Shown: positions 36,909-46,456, counted from the stretch's first letter. The stretch: 64,000 nucleotides of DNA from Protula sp. h YS-2021 (GCA_949752745.1 OX457025.1:99063587-99127586), one strand, 5' to 3'. A program made the numbers and translations. Notes: a model not told the origin generated them from the letters alone.

Positions 36909-39900
36909 TTATGCTATTGCTTTGTAATGTCCATGCGCTAAAGTGGAATAGCCATCATCCAATACATATCGCTTGTCGTCAAATGGGGAGAGGGCTATTT
37001 TCCTCAACTTCTCCGAGAAAAGCTGATGACTATGACTTCGAATAATGTGTTCTGTAGCCATCGTTTGAGTTTTCTTGAACAAACTGTCTGTATACTGCGC
37101 ATGTTTAATGCGTCTTTGACAAGCTTGAGTGATGCCTTTAGCTGTATGTTTTTCTTTCCCACCGCACAATAAACTGTACATTTTCGGTCTGAGTCCAACA
37201 AACTCTTCAATGGGGATGCCTGCCGTCTCATCCTTCATTTTCCCAAGCACTTTTTTGTTCACGTTGGAATGTAGGAAGTGATCTGGCGGATAGTCACTTG
37301 TGTCGAACAGGTCAGCATCTTGCTGCATATCCTTGTAGATATCTTCCGTTTCTATGTCGCAACATAGACTGTCGGTGTCGCTGAACAACAACTTGGCATT
37401 GGGATACTTGACCATGATGTAGTTGTAATGAAAGTTGAACATGAGCACTTTGCTGAGGTCGAGAATGGCGAAGCCAACTTGAATGGGTTTATCCAAAAGC
37501 AAGTCCACTTTGCGTAAATGTACCGCGGTCAAATCTTCGTTGAAAATTTTGAATTTGTGGAAAGAAGGTTTGGCTACAAGTTTCTTGAACCGCTTTTCCT
37601 TGTGAACAAGTTCAACATTGATTCGCTTTCTCACATTTTCCATGGTTTTGCCAAACACCGAGTTGTTCATCAGTTTGAAGAAGTCTTTCTCAAATGGGTT
37701 CTTGGCCAATTTTCTCTTTTCCGTGTTCAAGGTAATGTATTTCGCCAACCATTTGCTCTGTTCAAACATGATGGCGCGATGAACTTTAGTGACTTTTAAC
37801 CCCAGTGAGACGTAGTGTTGTAAACTCCTGTAATGAAGTACATATTTCTTCTTGTCAGACAAGTTAGGAATGAGCTTTTCACTGGGTTTCTCTTTCATGT
37901 TTAGATCTTCCCGCAGCTTCTGACTGTACTCTGACAATTCTCCAACTTTGACACATTTCCGTTCTGGAGCCAGTGGGTAGTGATTATGACGATCATGGAT
38001 TGAATTTGGATATTCTAAATCCACTTCCAAAATGAATCCAATGTCATCATCTTCAGCTACATCCATGAAATCGAGGGATTCTGGCTCGCTCACCCACATA
38101 AATCCTCTTTGCGGCATGCTTTGTGACATGGCCCAGCCATACAAGTTGTTTGCGTCGAGGTACATCAGATAGTTGCTTGGTATCTCAGAATTGTAATCTG
38201 CTACGTAGGGATTATTCGCTTTCGCATACTTGTGTGTGATCACAGATATTCCTCCGCGTATGCCTTGCTCAACCATTTGATACATGTCAATGTCATTGAT
38301 CAATTCCAACTTCACCTTTGTCGCTTTCAACATTGCATCCCACGACAGTCCTGGTGCTGTATAGTAGTGAGCAGGATCCAATTCATACGTGTTGAGGCAT
38401 ACTTGACGAAAATTTTCAAACACGTCAGCTAGTAATAACACATCTGATTTCAGGTACAGGTCGTGGTATTCACCAAATGTGGTACAGTTGAATGTATCCC
38501 ACACCTTCTGTGCATGCGCATAATCCTCATCGCTAATGTCCTCTTCGCTAAGCTGACTATAAAACTTGTCCTTTGATGGCAGCTGTGTTTCAGCAAACTT
38601 GGATGGTTCGTCCACATAATCATAGGGGTACACTCCCTTTCTCAACAACAAATCTTGTTGGTCACTATCGTGAATGTGAGAGGTCATGTTGTAGAAGTTA
38701 TCTTTCCCTTCTGTTGCAAGGTTGGATACCAACTTCTGTAGAGAGGTACTCATGAACTGAAAGCTGTCTGTAAATTTCAGATTGCTCATGGTGAATGCAA
38801 TATATTTTTCAATGGTGTTGGGAATGACTGTAATCGTTTCACCTTTGAATTTCCCAATTTCCTCCATGATCAGGTGACTGTCATAGCCTCGCAAATTGTG
38901 GAAAAACACGGGAATGATAAAAGAATCTTTATCCCCTTGTTGATCCTTTCTAAGTCGGAATTGCAAGTTGCATTCATTGTGCGCTGCTTCACGATATTTG
39001 CCATTGATATGGTCATGATCTCTCACACGATCTGCTCCTAGAGGTTCATGACAAATGTAGCAATCAACAGCGTTCTTGAAATTCCTTTTGTCTTCACCAG
39101 TCATCACCATTTCCTTTGGCCGCTCTAAACCACGTACAATACGATCACGTTCATTCACCATATGGTCTCTAAAGACTTTCACAGCATTGTCTCCTCGATA
39201 CACAATTGGTGCACGTGTGTGGTACTGGCTTACAACCACATAGGCAAAGCTGTTTGGACGATGATGTTGATACTTGTCTCCTTCTTCATGCTTTTGCGTG
39301 AAACATTCAAAGTCGGCATAAATCACAAAAGGTGCTCGCTGTTGTTTAGCCACATTCTTGAACTTGATGAAGGGTTCCTTGGTAAATGATAAACGTTGTG
39401 CTCCATTCTTGTCACACACTTCACGATGTTTATCTAAAAGATCTTGTCGTACAAACCCGTGAAGACAGTTGAAACAATAAAAATATGCAGCCTTATGCTT
39501 TGATCGATAAGACATAAGTCTGCTAAAATTCTTGATGAGGCAGTAATGCCTCGTCTTGTCATTGCTAATCAGAAGTAAGTTGATTTCTCTCACACTGACG
39601 TTTCGACTAAGTTGTATTGGAACAACTACATCTTGTTCATATCCAAACACGTTGATGGCTACATCGTTCTCCTTTTCAAACTTTGAAATGTCAGTAATTG
39701 GTGTCTGAAATGTCATACCCTCTACCTTTAATTCCTTCTCAAATGGCTTGTAATGATTCACGCGATTTGGGTTGTTGTCATGAGGGTGAAGGTAAGCCAA
39801 TACTGACCATAAGAAACACTTGTTATCATCATTCTTAATTTTTTTCACACCTTCTGTTTTCTTCACTTTCTTCGGTAGTGGAACATAACTACTCGCTTCT

Positions 39901-40643
39901 AGAGGAACCAACGTAGTTGTATGTACTTCAATGTACAGTATGTTATCCAATACCCAGCCAGAGCCTTGTCGCTCATGTTCGTCAAACTTGGTAAATAATT
40001 CTTTGTAGGCTTCTGGCAGGTCCTGCTCAATATCTGCTGGATTGTATGCTGCATATGTTGGACTGCTGATAAATGCATTATCCACTTGTTCTACCATAAC
40101 ACCTTCATCATTTGCTGTCAGTTTCTTGAAACGTGCATGTACGACAATGTACCATTTCATTCCATGGTTTAAGGTCTCCAACAAATGTGTCTTGATACGG
40201 TTCTCTTGCTGTCGCATTTCAAGCAGTAAATCTGATCCATCCTCAGATTCAAACCGTTTTTCCTGCGCGTTTTCACCAAGACTAAGCCTTCTACCTCTCC
40301 CTACTTGTCCTGTCTTTTTTTTCTTTGAAACATGTTCTTCATGAGGTACATTGTCCATCTCAGCTGGTATGCATGCATGTGCCTCATAAGTATCCATAGA
40401 TGGAAATTTTACATTGCATTCCATACACTGAACTTGACCGTATGGCCAAATGTCATCTTCTTCCATCTTTTGTCTCTTTGCTCCTTTCATCTCAGCTTTA
40501 CTGCATGTATGTGTCTCATAAGTATCCATAGATGGAAATTTCACATTGCATTCCATACACTGAACTTGACCGTATGGCCAAATGTCATCTTCTTCCATCC
40601 TTTGTCTCTTTACTCCTTTCCCATGCTCTTCACTTTTCATCAT
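36909..40643 (-). CDS. polB: Protein-primed DNA polymerase B
   Basis: 1244 residues from ATG 40,641-40,643; replicates the element. Two tandem C2H2-type fingers (CMECNVKFPSMDTYETHTC) start the protein, and a third (CFNCLHGF..H..C) is near 400. Exonuclease motifs: YADFE (~440), HNLRGYDSH (~581), YLKSDVLLLADVFE (~734). Polymerase motifs: DANNLYGWAMSQ (~830), NSVFGKTMEN (~995), FSDTDS (~1088). A CYICHEPL...RDHDHINGKYREA block (~530) resembles an endonuclease VII/HNH insert. Residues ~270-370 (DNKCFLWSVLA ... HYCLIKN) may be an OTU-like cysteine-protease domain, tentatively. No breaks are seen. Confidence 0.95.
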   Translation of the reverse strand: MMKSEEHGKGVKRQRMEEDDIWPYGQVQCMECNVKFPSMDTYETHTCSKAEMKGAKRQKMEEDDIWPYGQVQCMECNVKFPSMDTYEAHACIPAEMDNVPHEEHVSKKKKTGQVGRGRRLSLGENAQEKRFESEDGSDLLLEMRQQENRIKTHLLETLNHGMKWYIVVHARFKKLTANDEGVMVEQVDNAFISSPTYAAYNPADIEQDLPEAYKELFTKFDEHERQGSGWVLDNILYIEVHTTTLVPLEASSYVPLPKKVKKTEGVKKIKNDDNKCFLWSVLAYLHPHDNNPNRVNHYKPFEKELKVEGMTFQTPITDISKFEKENDVAINVFGYEQDVVVPIQLSRNVSVREINLLLISNDKTRHYCLIKNFSRLMSYRSKHKAAYFYCFNCLHGFVRQDLLDKHREVCDKNGAQRLSFTKEPFIKFKNVAKQQRAPFVIYADFECFTQKHEEGDKYQHHRPNSFAYVVVSQYHTRAPIVYRGDNAVKVFRDHMVNERDRIVRGLERPKEMVMTGEDKRNFKNAVDCYICHEPLGADRVRDHDHINGKYREAAHNECNLQFRLRKDQQGDKDSFIIPVFFHNLRGYDSHLIMEEIGKFKGETITVIPNTIEKYIAFTMSNLKFTDSFQFMSTSLQKLVSNLATEGKDNFYNMTSHIHDSDQQDLLLRKGVYPYDYVDEPSKFAETQLPSKDKFYSQLSEEDISDEDYAHAQKVWDTFNCTTFGEYHDLYLKSDVLLLADVFENFRQVCLNTYELDPAHYYTAPGLSWDAMLKATKVKLELINDIDMYQMVEQGIRGGISVITHKYAKANNPYVADYNSEIPSNYLMYLDANNLYGWAMSQSMPQRGFMWVSEPESLDFMDVAEDDDIGFILEVDLEYPNSIHDRHNHYPLAPERKCVKVGELSEYSQKLREDLNMKEKPSEKLIPNLSDKKKYVLHYRSLQHYVSLGLKVTKVHRAIMFEQSKWLAKYITLNTEKRKLAKNPFEKDFFKLMNNSVFGKTMENVRKRINVELVHKEKRFKKLVAKPSFHKFKIFNEDLTAVHLRKVDLLLDKPIQVGFAILDLSKVLMFNFHYNYIMVKYPNAKLLFSDTDSLCCDIETEDIYKDMQQDADLFDTSDYPPDHFLHSNVNKKVLGKMKDETAGIPIEEFVGLRPKMYSLLCGGKEKHTAKGITQACQRRIKHAQYTDSLFKKTQTMATEHIIRSHSHQLFSEKLRKIALSPFDDKRYVLDDGYSTLAHGHYKAIA
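40371..40630 (-). repeat. Recent in-frame duplication in polB
   Basis: Two copies of a 132-bp unit (about 40,371-40,503 and 40,504-40,630) encode the first and second N-terminal zinc fingers plus linker (EEDDIWPYGQVQCMECNVKF). They differ at only a few positions, so the duplication is recent and kept the frame. Confidence 0.85.
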
Positions 40644-40706
40644 AGCTGGTTGTTGTTCCGTCAACTGCTGAAACTGAAATGCTGAAACGTAATCTCAGAC
40701 ATACCC

Positions 40707-40715
40707 CTTTTATAC
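40707..40715 (-). promoter_or_regulatory. PolB TATA box
   Basis: Complement reads GTATAAAAG, about 64 bp upstream of the polB ATG, inside GTGTGTATAAAAGGGG. Confidence 0.65.
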
Positions 40716-40763
40716 ACACTCATACATAGACAGAATTCGCGTTTTCATTTCACAGCAGAGGAT

Positions 40764-40779
40764 GGCCCTTAGAAGGGCC
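40764..40779 (-). terminator. Histone-type 3' stem-loop
   Basis: Minus strand GGCCCT-TCTA-AGGGCC: six perfect pairs, 4-nt loop, 24 nt after the stop of the cysteine-rich gene. It fits the histone stem-loop pattern GGYYYU-UNUN-ARRRCC. The 5' flank is CATCTTTC and the 3' flank ATCCTC. The identical 16-mer follows the RING gene at 42,102. Confidence 0.5.
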
Positions 40780-40803
40780 GAAAGATGTTAGTGAGTTGGC
40801 TCT

Positions 40804-41157
40804 TCACCAACAAGTCGGATTTCCACAATCACACTGATATCTGTAAAATTGTTCCATGGAGAACGGTCTTCGTGCACACTTGAACGGATGGAAGTTATAG
40901 TAGCCAAAGTTTTTCAGCGTCGCACCGCACCACCAGCAGTCCGTGCATGGCTGCGGTCCTGGCAATCTCACAGTAAACTTGTACCAGAGCAGTCCACCGC
41001 AAGTTTTGCAGCAGTAATGTCGTGGTGCATTGTGGTGCACCGGGCAGTTGTGTGGTTGACCTGGGTACTCCAACCATACCCAACACTTATAACACTCAGT
41101 CGTTAGCGTCACTGCCTTGCCGTTTCGCATCACTGTGATTTTACGACTTGTCGACAT
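40804..41157 (-). CDS. Cysteine-rich zinc protein (accessory)
   Basis: 117 residues, ATG start. Cysteines form several likely zinc sites: CYKC (22/25), C38 with nearby histidines, CCKTC (49-53), CTDCWWC (71-77), C94, and CDCGNPTC near the end. TECYKCWVWLEY, HYCCKTCGGLL and LKNFGYYNFHPF are nearly identical in the homologue of the second Polinton (63,482 onward), so the protein is under constraint. No named family recognised; zinc-ribbon-like. It is transcribed divergently from the RING gene with its own TATA (minus strand, about 41,195-41,202) and is followed by a histone-type stem-loop. Confidence 0.8.
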   Translation of the reverse strand: MSTSRKITVMRNGKAVTLTTECYKCWVWLEYPGQPHNCPVHHNAPRHYCCKTCGGLLWYKFTVRLPGPQPCTDCWWCGATLKNFGYYNFHPFKCARRPFSMEQFYRYQCDCGNPTCW

Positions 41158-41189
41158 CTTGCTGCTTGTGTTGGATAATGTAGCTGTAA

Positions 41190-41480
41190 CCCACCTTTAT
41201 ATACTACTAGCGACCATCCTCGCATTATATGCTGAATGGGGGGGGGGGGTCCTTGCTTCGTATTCGCTGCCCAGGGGGGGGGGGTCCTTGCTTCATATCC
41301 GCTGCCCAGGGGGGGGGGGTCCTTGCTTCGTATTCGCTGCCCAGGGGGGGGGGGTCCTTGCTTCATATCCGCTGCCCAGGGGGGGGTCCTTGCTTCGTAT
41401 TCGCTGCCCGGGGGGGGGGTCCTTGCTTCATATCTGCTGCCAGGGGGGGGGGTCCTTACTTCAAGTGGTATATAAGTGGT
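41190..41480. promoter_or_regulatory. Right divergent promoter with seven G-run repeats
   Basis: Between a minus-strand TATATAAA (complement of about 41,193-41,200) and a plus-strand TATATAAG (about 41,468-41,475) lie seven copies of a 33-35-bp unit, G(6-11)-TCCTTGCTTC-N-TATTCGCTGCCCAG, with the TCCTTGCTTC (last copy TCCTTACTTC) starting at 41,250, 41,285, 41,320, 41,355, 41,387, 41,420 and 41,453. The inverse core GAAGCAAGGACCCCC occurs twice in the left divergent promoter. Regular G runs could form G-quadruplexes. Confidence 0.75.
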
Positions 41481-41525
41481 AGCCATTTCAGTTCAGGCTC
41501 ACAACCGCTTTCATCACTCACGGCT

Positions 41526-42080
41526 ATGGAGCTCTTCTATGCGTTAAACCATGTTCTCACGGTGAGGGAAGTCAGGGAGGTGCAAGTGCCGGTGGTGCCG
41601 CCAGCGTTCCAGCCTGAGAGATTTTTTTTCTACCAGATGCTGCCGAACCCTGCCAACGCCAAGGTTCTCTGTGTTCCGGTCTTTTTTAACCGGAGGGTGA
41701 CGCTGGGAAAGCGGTTGGAAAATATTGAGCAGGGACATTACGTCGAGGCTTACTTCCGATGCACCATGCTGGGGGAATTGGTACCATCAAGACTTGAGGA
41801 GGAAGAGTATCCAGCATGGGGAAGATTCTTCCTCCAGCAAGACCTCGACATATGTATCTCATGCGGCTGCATGCTCAGTCCTGATCGCGTTATTGCTGTG
41901 GATTGCGGCCATCAATCATGTATTTACTGCGCTGCAATTTGGACTCACATGACGGCACTTGCTGATGAATACACGACTGCATGCTTCACCTGCGGACTGA
42001 AAACGGATCATTACGTTTTCAACAGCCAGCAATTAACACCCTGCGCAAGGCCAATCCAAGACATTGTCGAATTCTTCTAA
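41526..42080 (+). CDS. RING-finger protein (accessory)
   Basis: 184 residues from ATG in GGCTATGGAG. The C-terminal C3HC4 RING has C110, C113, C127, H129, C132, C135, C153, C156 (CISC ... DCGHQSCIYC ... CFTC), so it probably acts as an E3 ubiquitin ligase. The N-terminal ~100 residues (FFFYQMLPNPANAKVLCVPV, FFNRRVTLGKRLENIEQGHY) are a conserved domain I do not recognise. The homologue at 62,422-62,976 in the second Polinton has exactly the same length, and both start MELF. TATA box about 50 bp upstream; stem-loop 21 nt after the stop. Confidence 0.8.
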   Translation: MELFYALNHVLTVREVREVQVPVVPPAFQPERFFFYQMLPNPANAKVLCVPVFFNRRVTLGKRLENIEQGHYVEAYFRCTMLGELVPSRLEEEEYPAWGRFFLQQDLDICISCGCMLSPDRVIAVDCGHQSCIYCAAIWTHMTALADEYTTACFTCGLKTDHYVFNSQQLTPCARPIQDIVEFF

Positions 42081-42101
42081 GTCTGGCAGCAAAAACCTTC
42101 C

Positions 42102-42117
42102 GGCCCTTCTAAGGGCC
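42102..42117 (+). terminator. Histone-type 3' stem-loop
   Basis: GGCCCT-TCTA-AGGGCC, six pairs and a 4-nt loop, starting 21 nt after the RING stop, with upstream CAAAAACCTTCC and downstream ATCCAC (histone consensus flank ACCCA). Identical to the 16-mer at 40,764-40,779 on the other strand. Confidence 0.5.
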
Positions 42118-42793
42118 ATCCACTAATACGAAATAAGCGCTAATCGTGTCATGGTGTTAGTATGTATGTGTATGCATGAGAGTGTGGGAAATGCTTAAAA
42201 AAAAGGGGGTGATTTTTTTTACCCTTTTTTATACCCCCTTTTTGACTTTAAGGGGGCTTTATAGGTGAGCTCTAACCATGTAGCTATGAGTTCTCTATTT
42301 ATAAAATGGAGAACTTGTACGTTTGGGGAGGTGTCTCATCTGTCCGTCTGCCGTTGGATAGTTGTTTGAATGGTCGTTTGAATGCCGTTTGAATGGCCGC
42401 CCGTTTGAATGGCCGCCCACTCTCCATATTACGTCATTATGACGTTCATATGACCTCCATATGACCTCCATATGATCTCCATATGATCTCCATATGATCT
42501 CCATATCACGTCAATAACACGTCCATATGACGTCAATATGACGTCAATATGACGTCACTGTTTTCGGAACCCCATGGGGCTCCGAAAACACCCCATGACG
42601 TCATTATGACGTTCATATGACAACCATATGATAACCATATGACAACCATATGACAACCATATGACAACCATATGACAACCATATGACGTCAATATGACGT
42701 CACTGTTTTCGGAACCCCATGGGGCTCCGAAAACACCTCCTGACGTCATTATAACGTCACTTCCTGTTTTCGGAACCCCACTTCTCCCCTACT
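42118..42793. repeat. Right TIR
   Basis: Inverted counterpart of the left TIR without its 2-kb insertion. It shows the same inner block (CTAATCGTGTCATGGTGTTA, GTATGCATGAGAGTGTGGGA), GGCCGCCCGTTTGAAT repeats, TGACGTCA units and two GTTTTCGG..CCCCATGGGG palindromes, ending CCCCTACT. Confidence 0.9.
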
Positions 42794-42799
42794 GGCGTC
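42794..42799. repeat. Polinton target site duplication GGCGTC (right)
   Basis: Identical to 22,916-22,921. Confidence 0.9.
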
Positions 42800-44550
42800 A
42801 TAGAAAACAAACCTTTCCGATTATCGCTCACTGAAAAGTGCAGATCCTGATGTGGGAAATTGATTTTTCCCCTGAATGATCAATATGAAATGGTCCAATT
42901 GTGCGCCATTGTCTGGCGTCCTGTTTGCACTGGTGGAAATCAAGCATAAATTGAGCTCTATGCTTATTGGAAGAAGGGAAACCAAAGCTCAAACGTGACT
43001 GAAATAATGAATAATCCAGACAGAATTTTTTAAATTTTAAAAGCTTGTGCACAATGTTCGAGTTCTAGTAAGAGGTGGTGCAGTTCTAAATCAACACCCC
43101 CATTTTGATGGGAAACGAGGAGTAAGTGACACCCCCCCCCCCTCTCTTGTCACCTTGCATCTAGTTACATACCTTCACTCGTACGGGGCTTCAGTCACCG
43201 AAAGAAAACTAGTCGGGCAATGACATTAACATTGTTTCTCATCCTTTGGCCAGTAAATCGCAAATAAAAAAATCACCCGAATGGGTCTAAAAAAAAGTTC
43301 GAGTGAAAACACAGAAATCGACCGACCGGCCTGGTAGCAGGCCAATGAGAATGACCAATGCAAAATCTGAAGTCATTTATCGTTTTTAAGAAGTTTTTTT
43401 TTTAGATAACGAGTTCTGTGAACTGACTAAAAACTGGCACGGTATGCGTTAAATACAGCAGCATGACGTGATGTCTGCTACCTGGTTATAACAAAGTGCG
43501 CGGAATGCACGAATGTGGAGAGTGCAACACCAGTCAGCCATACATATGAATCATCAAATCGAGTTTCATCCAAATTCGTTGACAGGCTTTTGTGAAACTG
43601 AACAATATCTCCTAATTGCCATTATTTGAAACTGTCCTTTGGAATTACCAAGCAAACATAGCGCCCCCTGTGAGTCTAAGTACAGCTTATTGTTTTTTTT
43701 GGTGTTTTTTTTGGAAAAGACCTTGCCCTGGATATTTCCCTCCTTCCCTTCAGAAACAAATATTTGATGAGAACAATGAACCTCGTATTTTTTCTCCAGG
43801 ATTTATTCCCTTCATACTACACGCAATCTCTTTAATCCATTAAATCTGACAACTTTTTCAGTCAAAGAGGTCATTTTTTATTCTCAATTTTATATTGACC
43901 CGATCGATTTTATTCGGCCATTTTCAAACACTGTCCCTATTTGACTGGGTATGTCTTTATATTTTCGTATTCTTACAAAATTCCTGTTCTGAAATCTTGT
44001 TTTTCTGACAAAGCAATACATTGATTTTTACGTTGTAGCTCTTACCTATAACCACGATAAATATTTTTTGTTCTTGTACAGTGTATTTTTTTTAACTTAA
44101 TCTCCCAAAAGGCCTACGTGATATGATACGACCCGCCGAGAGTCTTGTCGTGTGACCCGATCGATATTGCTGCTGGTGAGTTCAACTTTTCAAATTCGGT
44201 ATCTAAGTGGTTGCCCTTGACTACGCATCGATCAAGGGAAATCATTTGATTCAGCTTAATTACGCAAACAATTTGTTTCAATACAAAAGTAAAATCTATT
44301 AAGTTTAAGTTCTGTTTGGTACATGCCCCCGCCCGCCCGCGCCCCCCCCCCCCCCCCTGTGGCAAGTAAACCCGTCCGAGCAAATGCCGGATCAGTACAT
44401 AAAATATACACATTCTTTTCTCTACCTTCAAAGTTTACAAGCCTCACTTGAGACCTGCAATAAAAGTTTAAGCATTTATTTGCGTAGTTAGTGAGAAAAT
44501 AACTAAATGACGAATGTCAGTACAGCTTATGATGCGCCATTGCTTTAGAT
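42800..44550. other. Non-coding, nothing recognised
   Basis: No gene or clear repeat family. C runs lie at 43,130-43,142 and 44,340-44,357. Confidence 0.5.
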
Positions 44551-44555
44551 GGGTG

Positions 44556-44885
44556 CAGAAAAAATGGCAACGGAAAAGTCGAGTCGAGGTTGTCGTCGCT
44601 TTTGCTCTCATGCCACCCCAATAGGCGACGCCAGTTTGGGGTGTCACCAGAGCAACGGGGTGGCAGGAGAGCAAATCACCTTCTCCTACCTCTGTTTTAG
44701 CAAAATACCATTATTTTTGGCTTCGTCAGAGTAGAATGGCCCATGCGGCCCCAATCAAAACAGTAACGGACGTTATTGACGGTAAAATGACGAAATGAGG
44801 AACCGAGATGTCACCAGAGCAACGGGGTGGCAGGAGAGCAAATCACCTTCTCCTACCTCTGTTTTAGCAAATTACCATTATTTTA
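44556..44885. repeat. Repeat with inverted partner at 46.65-46.79 kb
   Basis: TCGTCGCTTTTGCTCTCATGCCACCCCAATAGGCGA and GGGGTGGCAGGAGAGCAAATCA form one arm; 46,650-46,790 carries the inverted version (TGATTTGCTCTCCTGCCACCCC, then TATCGGGGTGGCATGAGAGT). Part of the arm (CACCAGAGCAACGGGGTGGC to TTAGCAAA) is repeated directly at 44,813-44,885. It may be the ends of a non-autonomous DNA element; no coding sequence lies between. Confidence 0.6.
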
Positions 44886-45265
44886 GGGAAAATTTCTGCA
44901 TAATAATGAAAAGATTCGATCAAAACTGTAGTAGAAGCACTTTTTGAAAAAATAAGTCCCGGAACACCAATATTTTCCGGAATTTATGCAAAAATGTAAT
45001 TTTTGGAAAAGTACCATTTAGGGAATATTCAGGTATAATATTGAAAAAAAAATTAATCAAACAGGGAACATTTATGCACAACATTGAAAAGATTTCGATC
45101 AAATCTGTAGTAGAAGAAGCACTTTTGGAAAAAAAAAACATGTGCCGGGATTCCGACATTTTCCGGAATTTCCACAAAAAAGTAATTTTTATAAGAGTAC
45201 CACCAAGGGAATATTCGTGCATAATATTGAAAGGATTCGATCAAAACTGCAGGAGGAGAAGCATT
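44880..45265. repeat. Degenerate ~175-bp tandem repeat
   Basis: Two to three copies of a unit with GAAAAGATT(T)CGATCAAA, GTAGTAGAAGCACTTTT and ACATTTTCCGGAATTT. Confidence 0.6.
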
Positions 45266-46456
45266 TTGTAAAATGTTTAACAGACGTACATACACACACT
45301 AACTGCTTGCATAAATAAAATATCTATAACCATGGGCTGATTTCATTTTTTTTCATTGCCTTGAATTAGGCCTGTTTTTCATAAACCCCCACTACTTTGG
45401 AAAACAAGCTTGGCTACCCCAGCACTGAGGATAGTTATTCCAAACATTGCATCCCCTTATGGACACACCCCGGACTGATGTGCCCAGCCACCCCTGGAGT
45501 TTGGTGGTGGCGATTTGGATAGGACCCCCTAGGGTGGTTGCAGGGATAGGTGTCTTATTTTTACTACCCGTTCCTAAGGTCCCCCGGCAAGCCACATAAA
45601 TGCCCCCAATTTTGATACCCCGCATGACAACGCCCATTGGGAAAAAACTGCCTTAGACATTAGCAGCCAAAACAATTGGGTGGGGCGTGAATATTACCCG
45701 GATGGCGGCCAGCATATACCTACGAACCAAAGAGCGCTTTCAAAAAAAAAAAGGTGGAAGTAAGGCCCTGCAGATGAGATGTTCACCGGGTTTAAGTATC
45801 GAGAACTGTAAATTTTGTCCTCAATATAGAAAAACTGTAAAAATCTCCTAGGCGAGGGAGTGTGGGGAACAGTCGGCGGTGTTTTGATCTGATAAAGCCA
45901 AAGGCGCAAAAATACCAAAACAAAAAAGAACACAAAAAAGTGCGCATACCTTTTTTACTTCACCCAGCGATCTTGAAACCTAAAACTGGAACATGTAAGG
46001 CAATTTTTGTGAAGTATCTGTAAAATTATACTTCAAAAAGTCCAAAATATGCCTGTGGTATCCAATAAGTGTGTGTTTGTTTCTGAATGGTAGCGCCTAC
46101 CCCCCCCCCCCTCCACCCCCCGCATCCTCATGAGGTCCTTTTCTGTGTTTCTTCTTTCTTCTGTCTTCAGCAAAGCGAAAAACAGTATAAGAAGATCGCC
46201 AAAAAATGCTTTCCCAATGCCAACACCTCCCTCTTCCTTCTTCAAGCTCCGGCGTGCCTGACACCAGCCCTCCCCCCTCCCCCACCTTCTTCGCGTTTTT
46301 TTTTCATGATTATACTGAAACTGTTCCTGGACGCAACGTGAATTTAACTAGGACGTTTTTTTGTGCTAAAGATTGAAGCGAAACATAAATGTTTTTCATA
46401 TTTCTAAAAGCACGTCTACCTGATTCAAAACCGATATAGAAAATGAAAGTTACTGA
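45266..46456. other. Non-coding, nothing recognised
   Basis: No supportable gene. C-rich runs at about 46,098-46,120. Confidence 0.5.

Larger units (their letters stand above)
22922..42793. mobile_element. Polinton/Maverick (adintovirus-like) element
   Basis: 19.87 kb with inverted termini AGTAGGGGAGAAGTGGGG...CCCCACTTCTCCCCTACT, beginning AG and ending CT, and a 6-bp target duplication. It encodes the defining set: protein-primed PolB, retroviral-like integrase, FtsK/HerA-type packaging ATPase, adenain-like protease, penton-type and double-jelly-roll-type capsid proteins. Coding runs in three blocks: plus strand 26.9-35.3 kb, minus strand 35.4-40.6 kb, and accessory genes at both ends. Breaks are found in the CARD-like gene, the integrase/chromodomain junction, two small genes and the major capsid gene, so this copy is probably inactive unless these are sequence errors. 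Accessory genes (RING, zinc protein, PC4 cluster, CARD-like) are its unusual part. Confidence 0.95.

Noticed and set aside
36880..36925. GGAGGTCCTCC palindrome near the polB stop as a further histone-type stem-loop
   Set aside because: The loop would be only one base and the sequence does not fit the stem-loop pattern.
41229..41525. In-frame N-terminal extension of the RING gene
   Set aside because: It is translation of the G-run promoter repeats (Gly-rich); the homologue in the second element starts at the equivalent MELF methionine.
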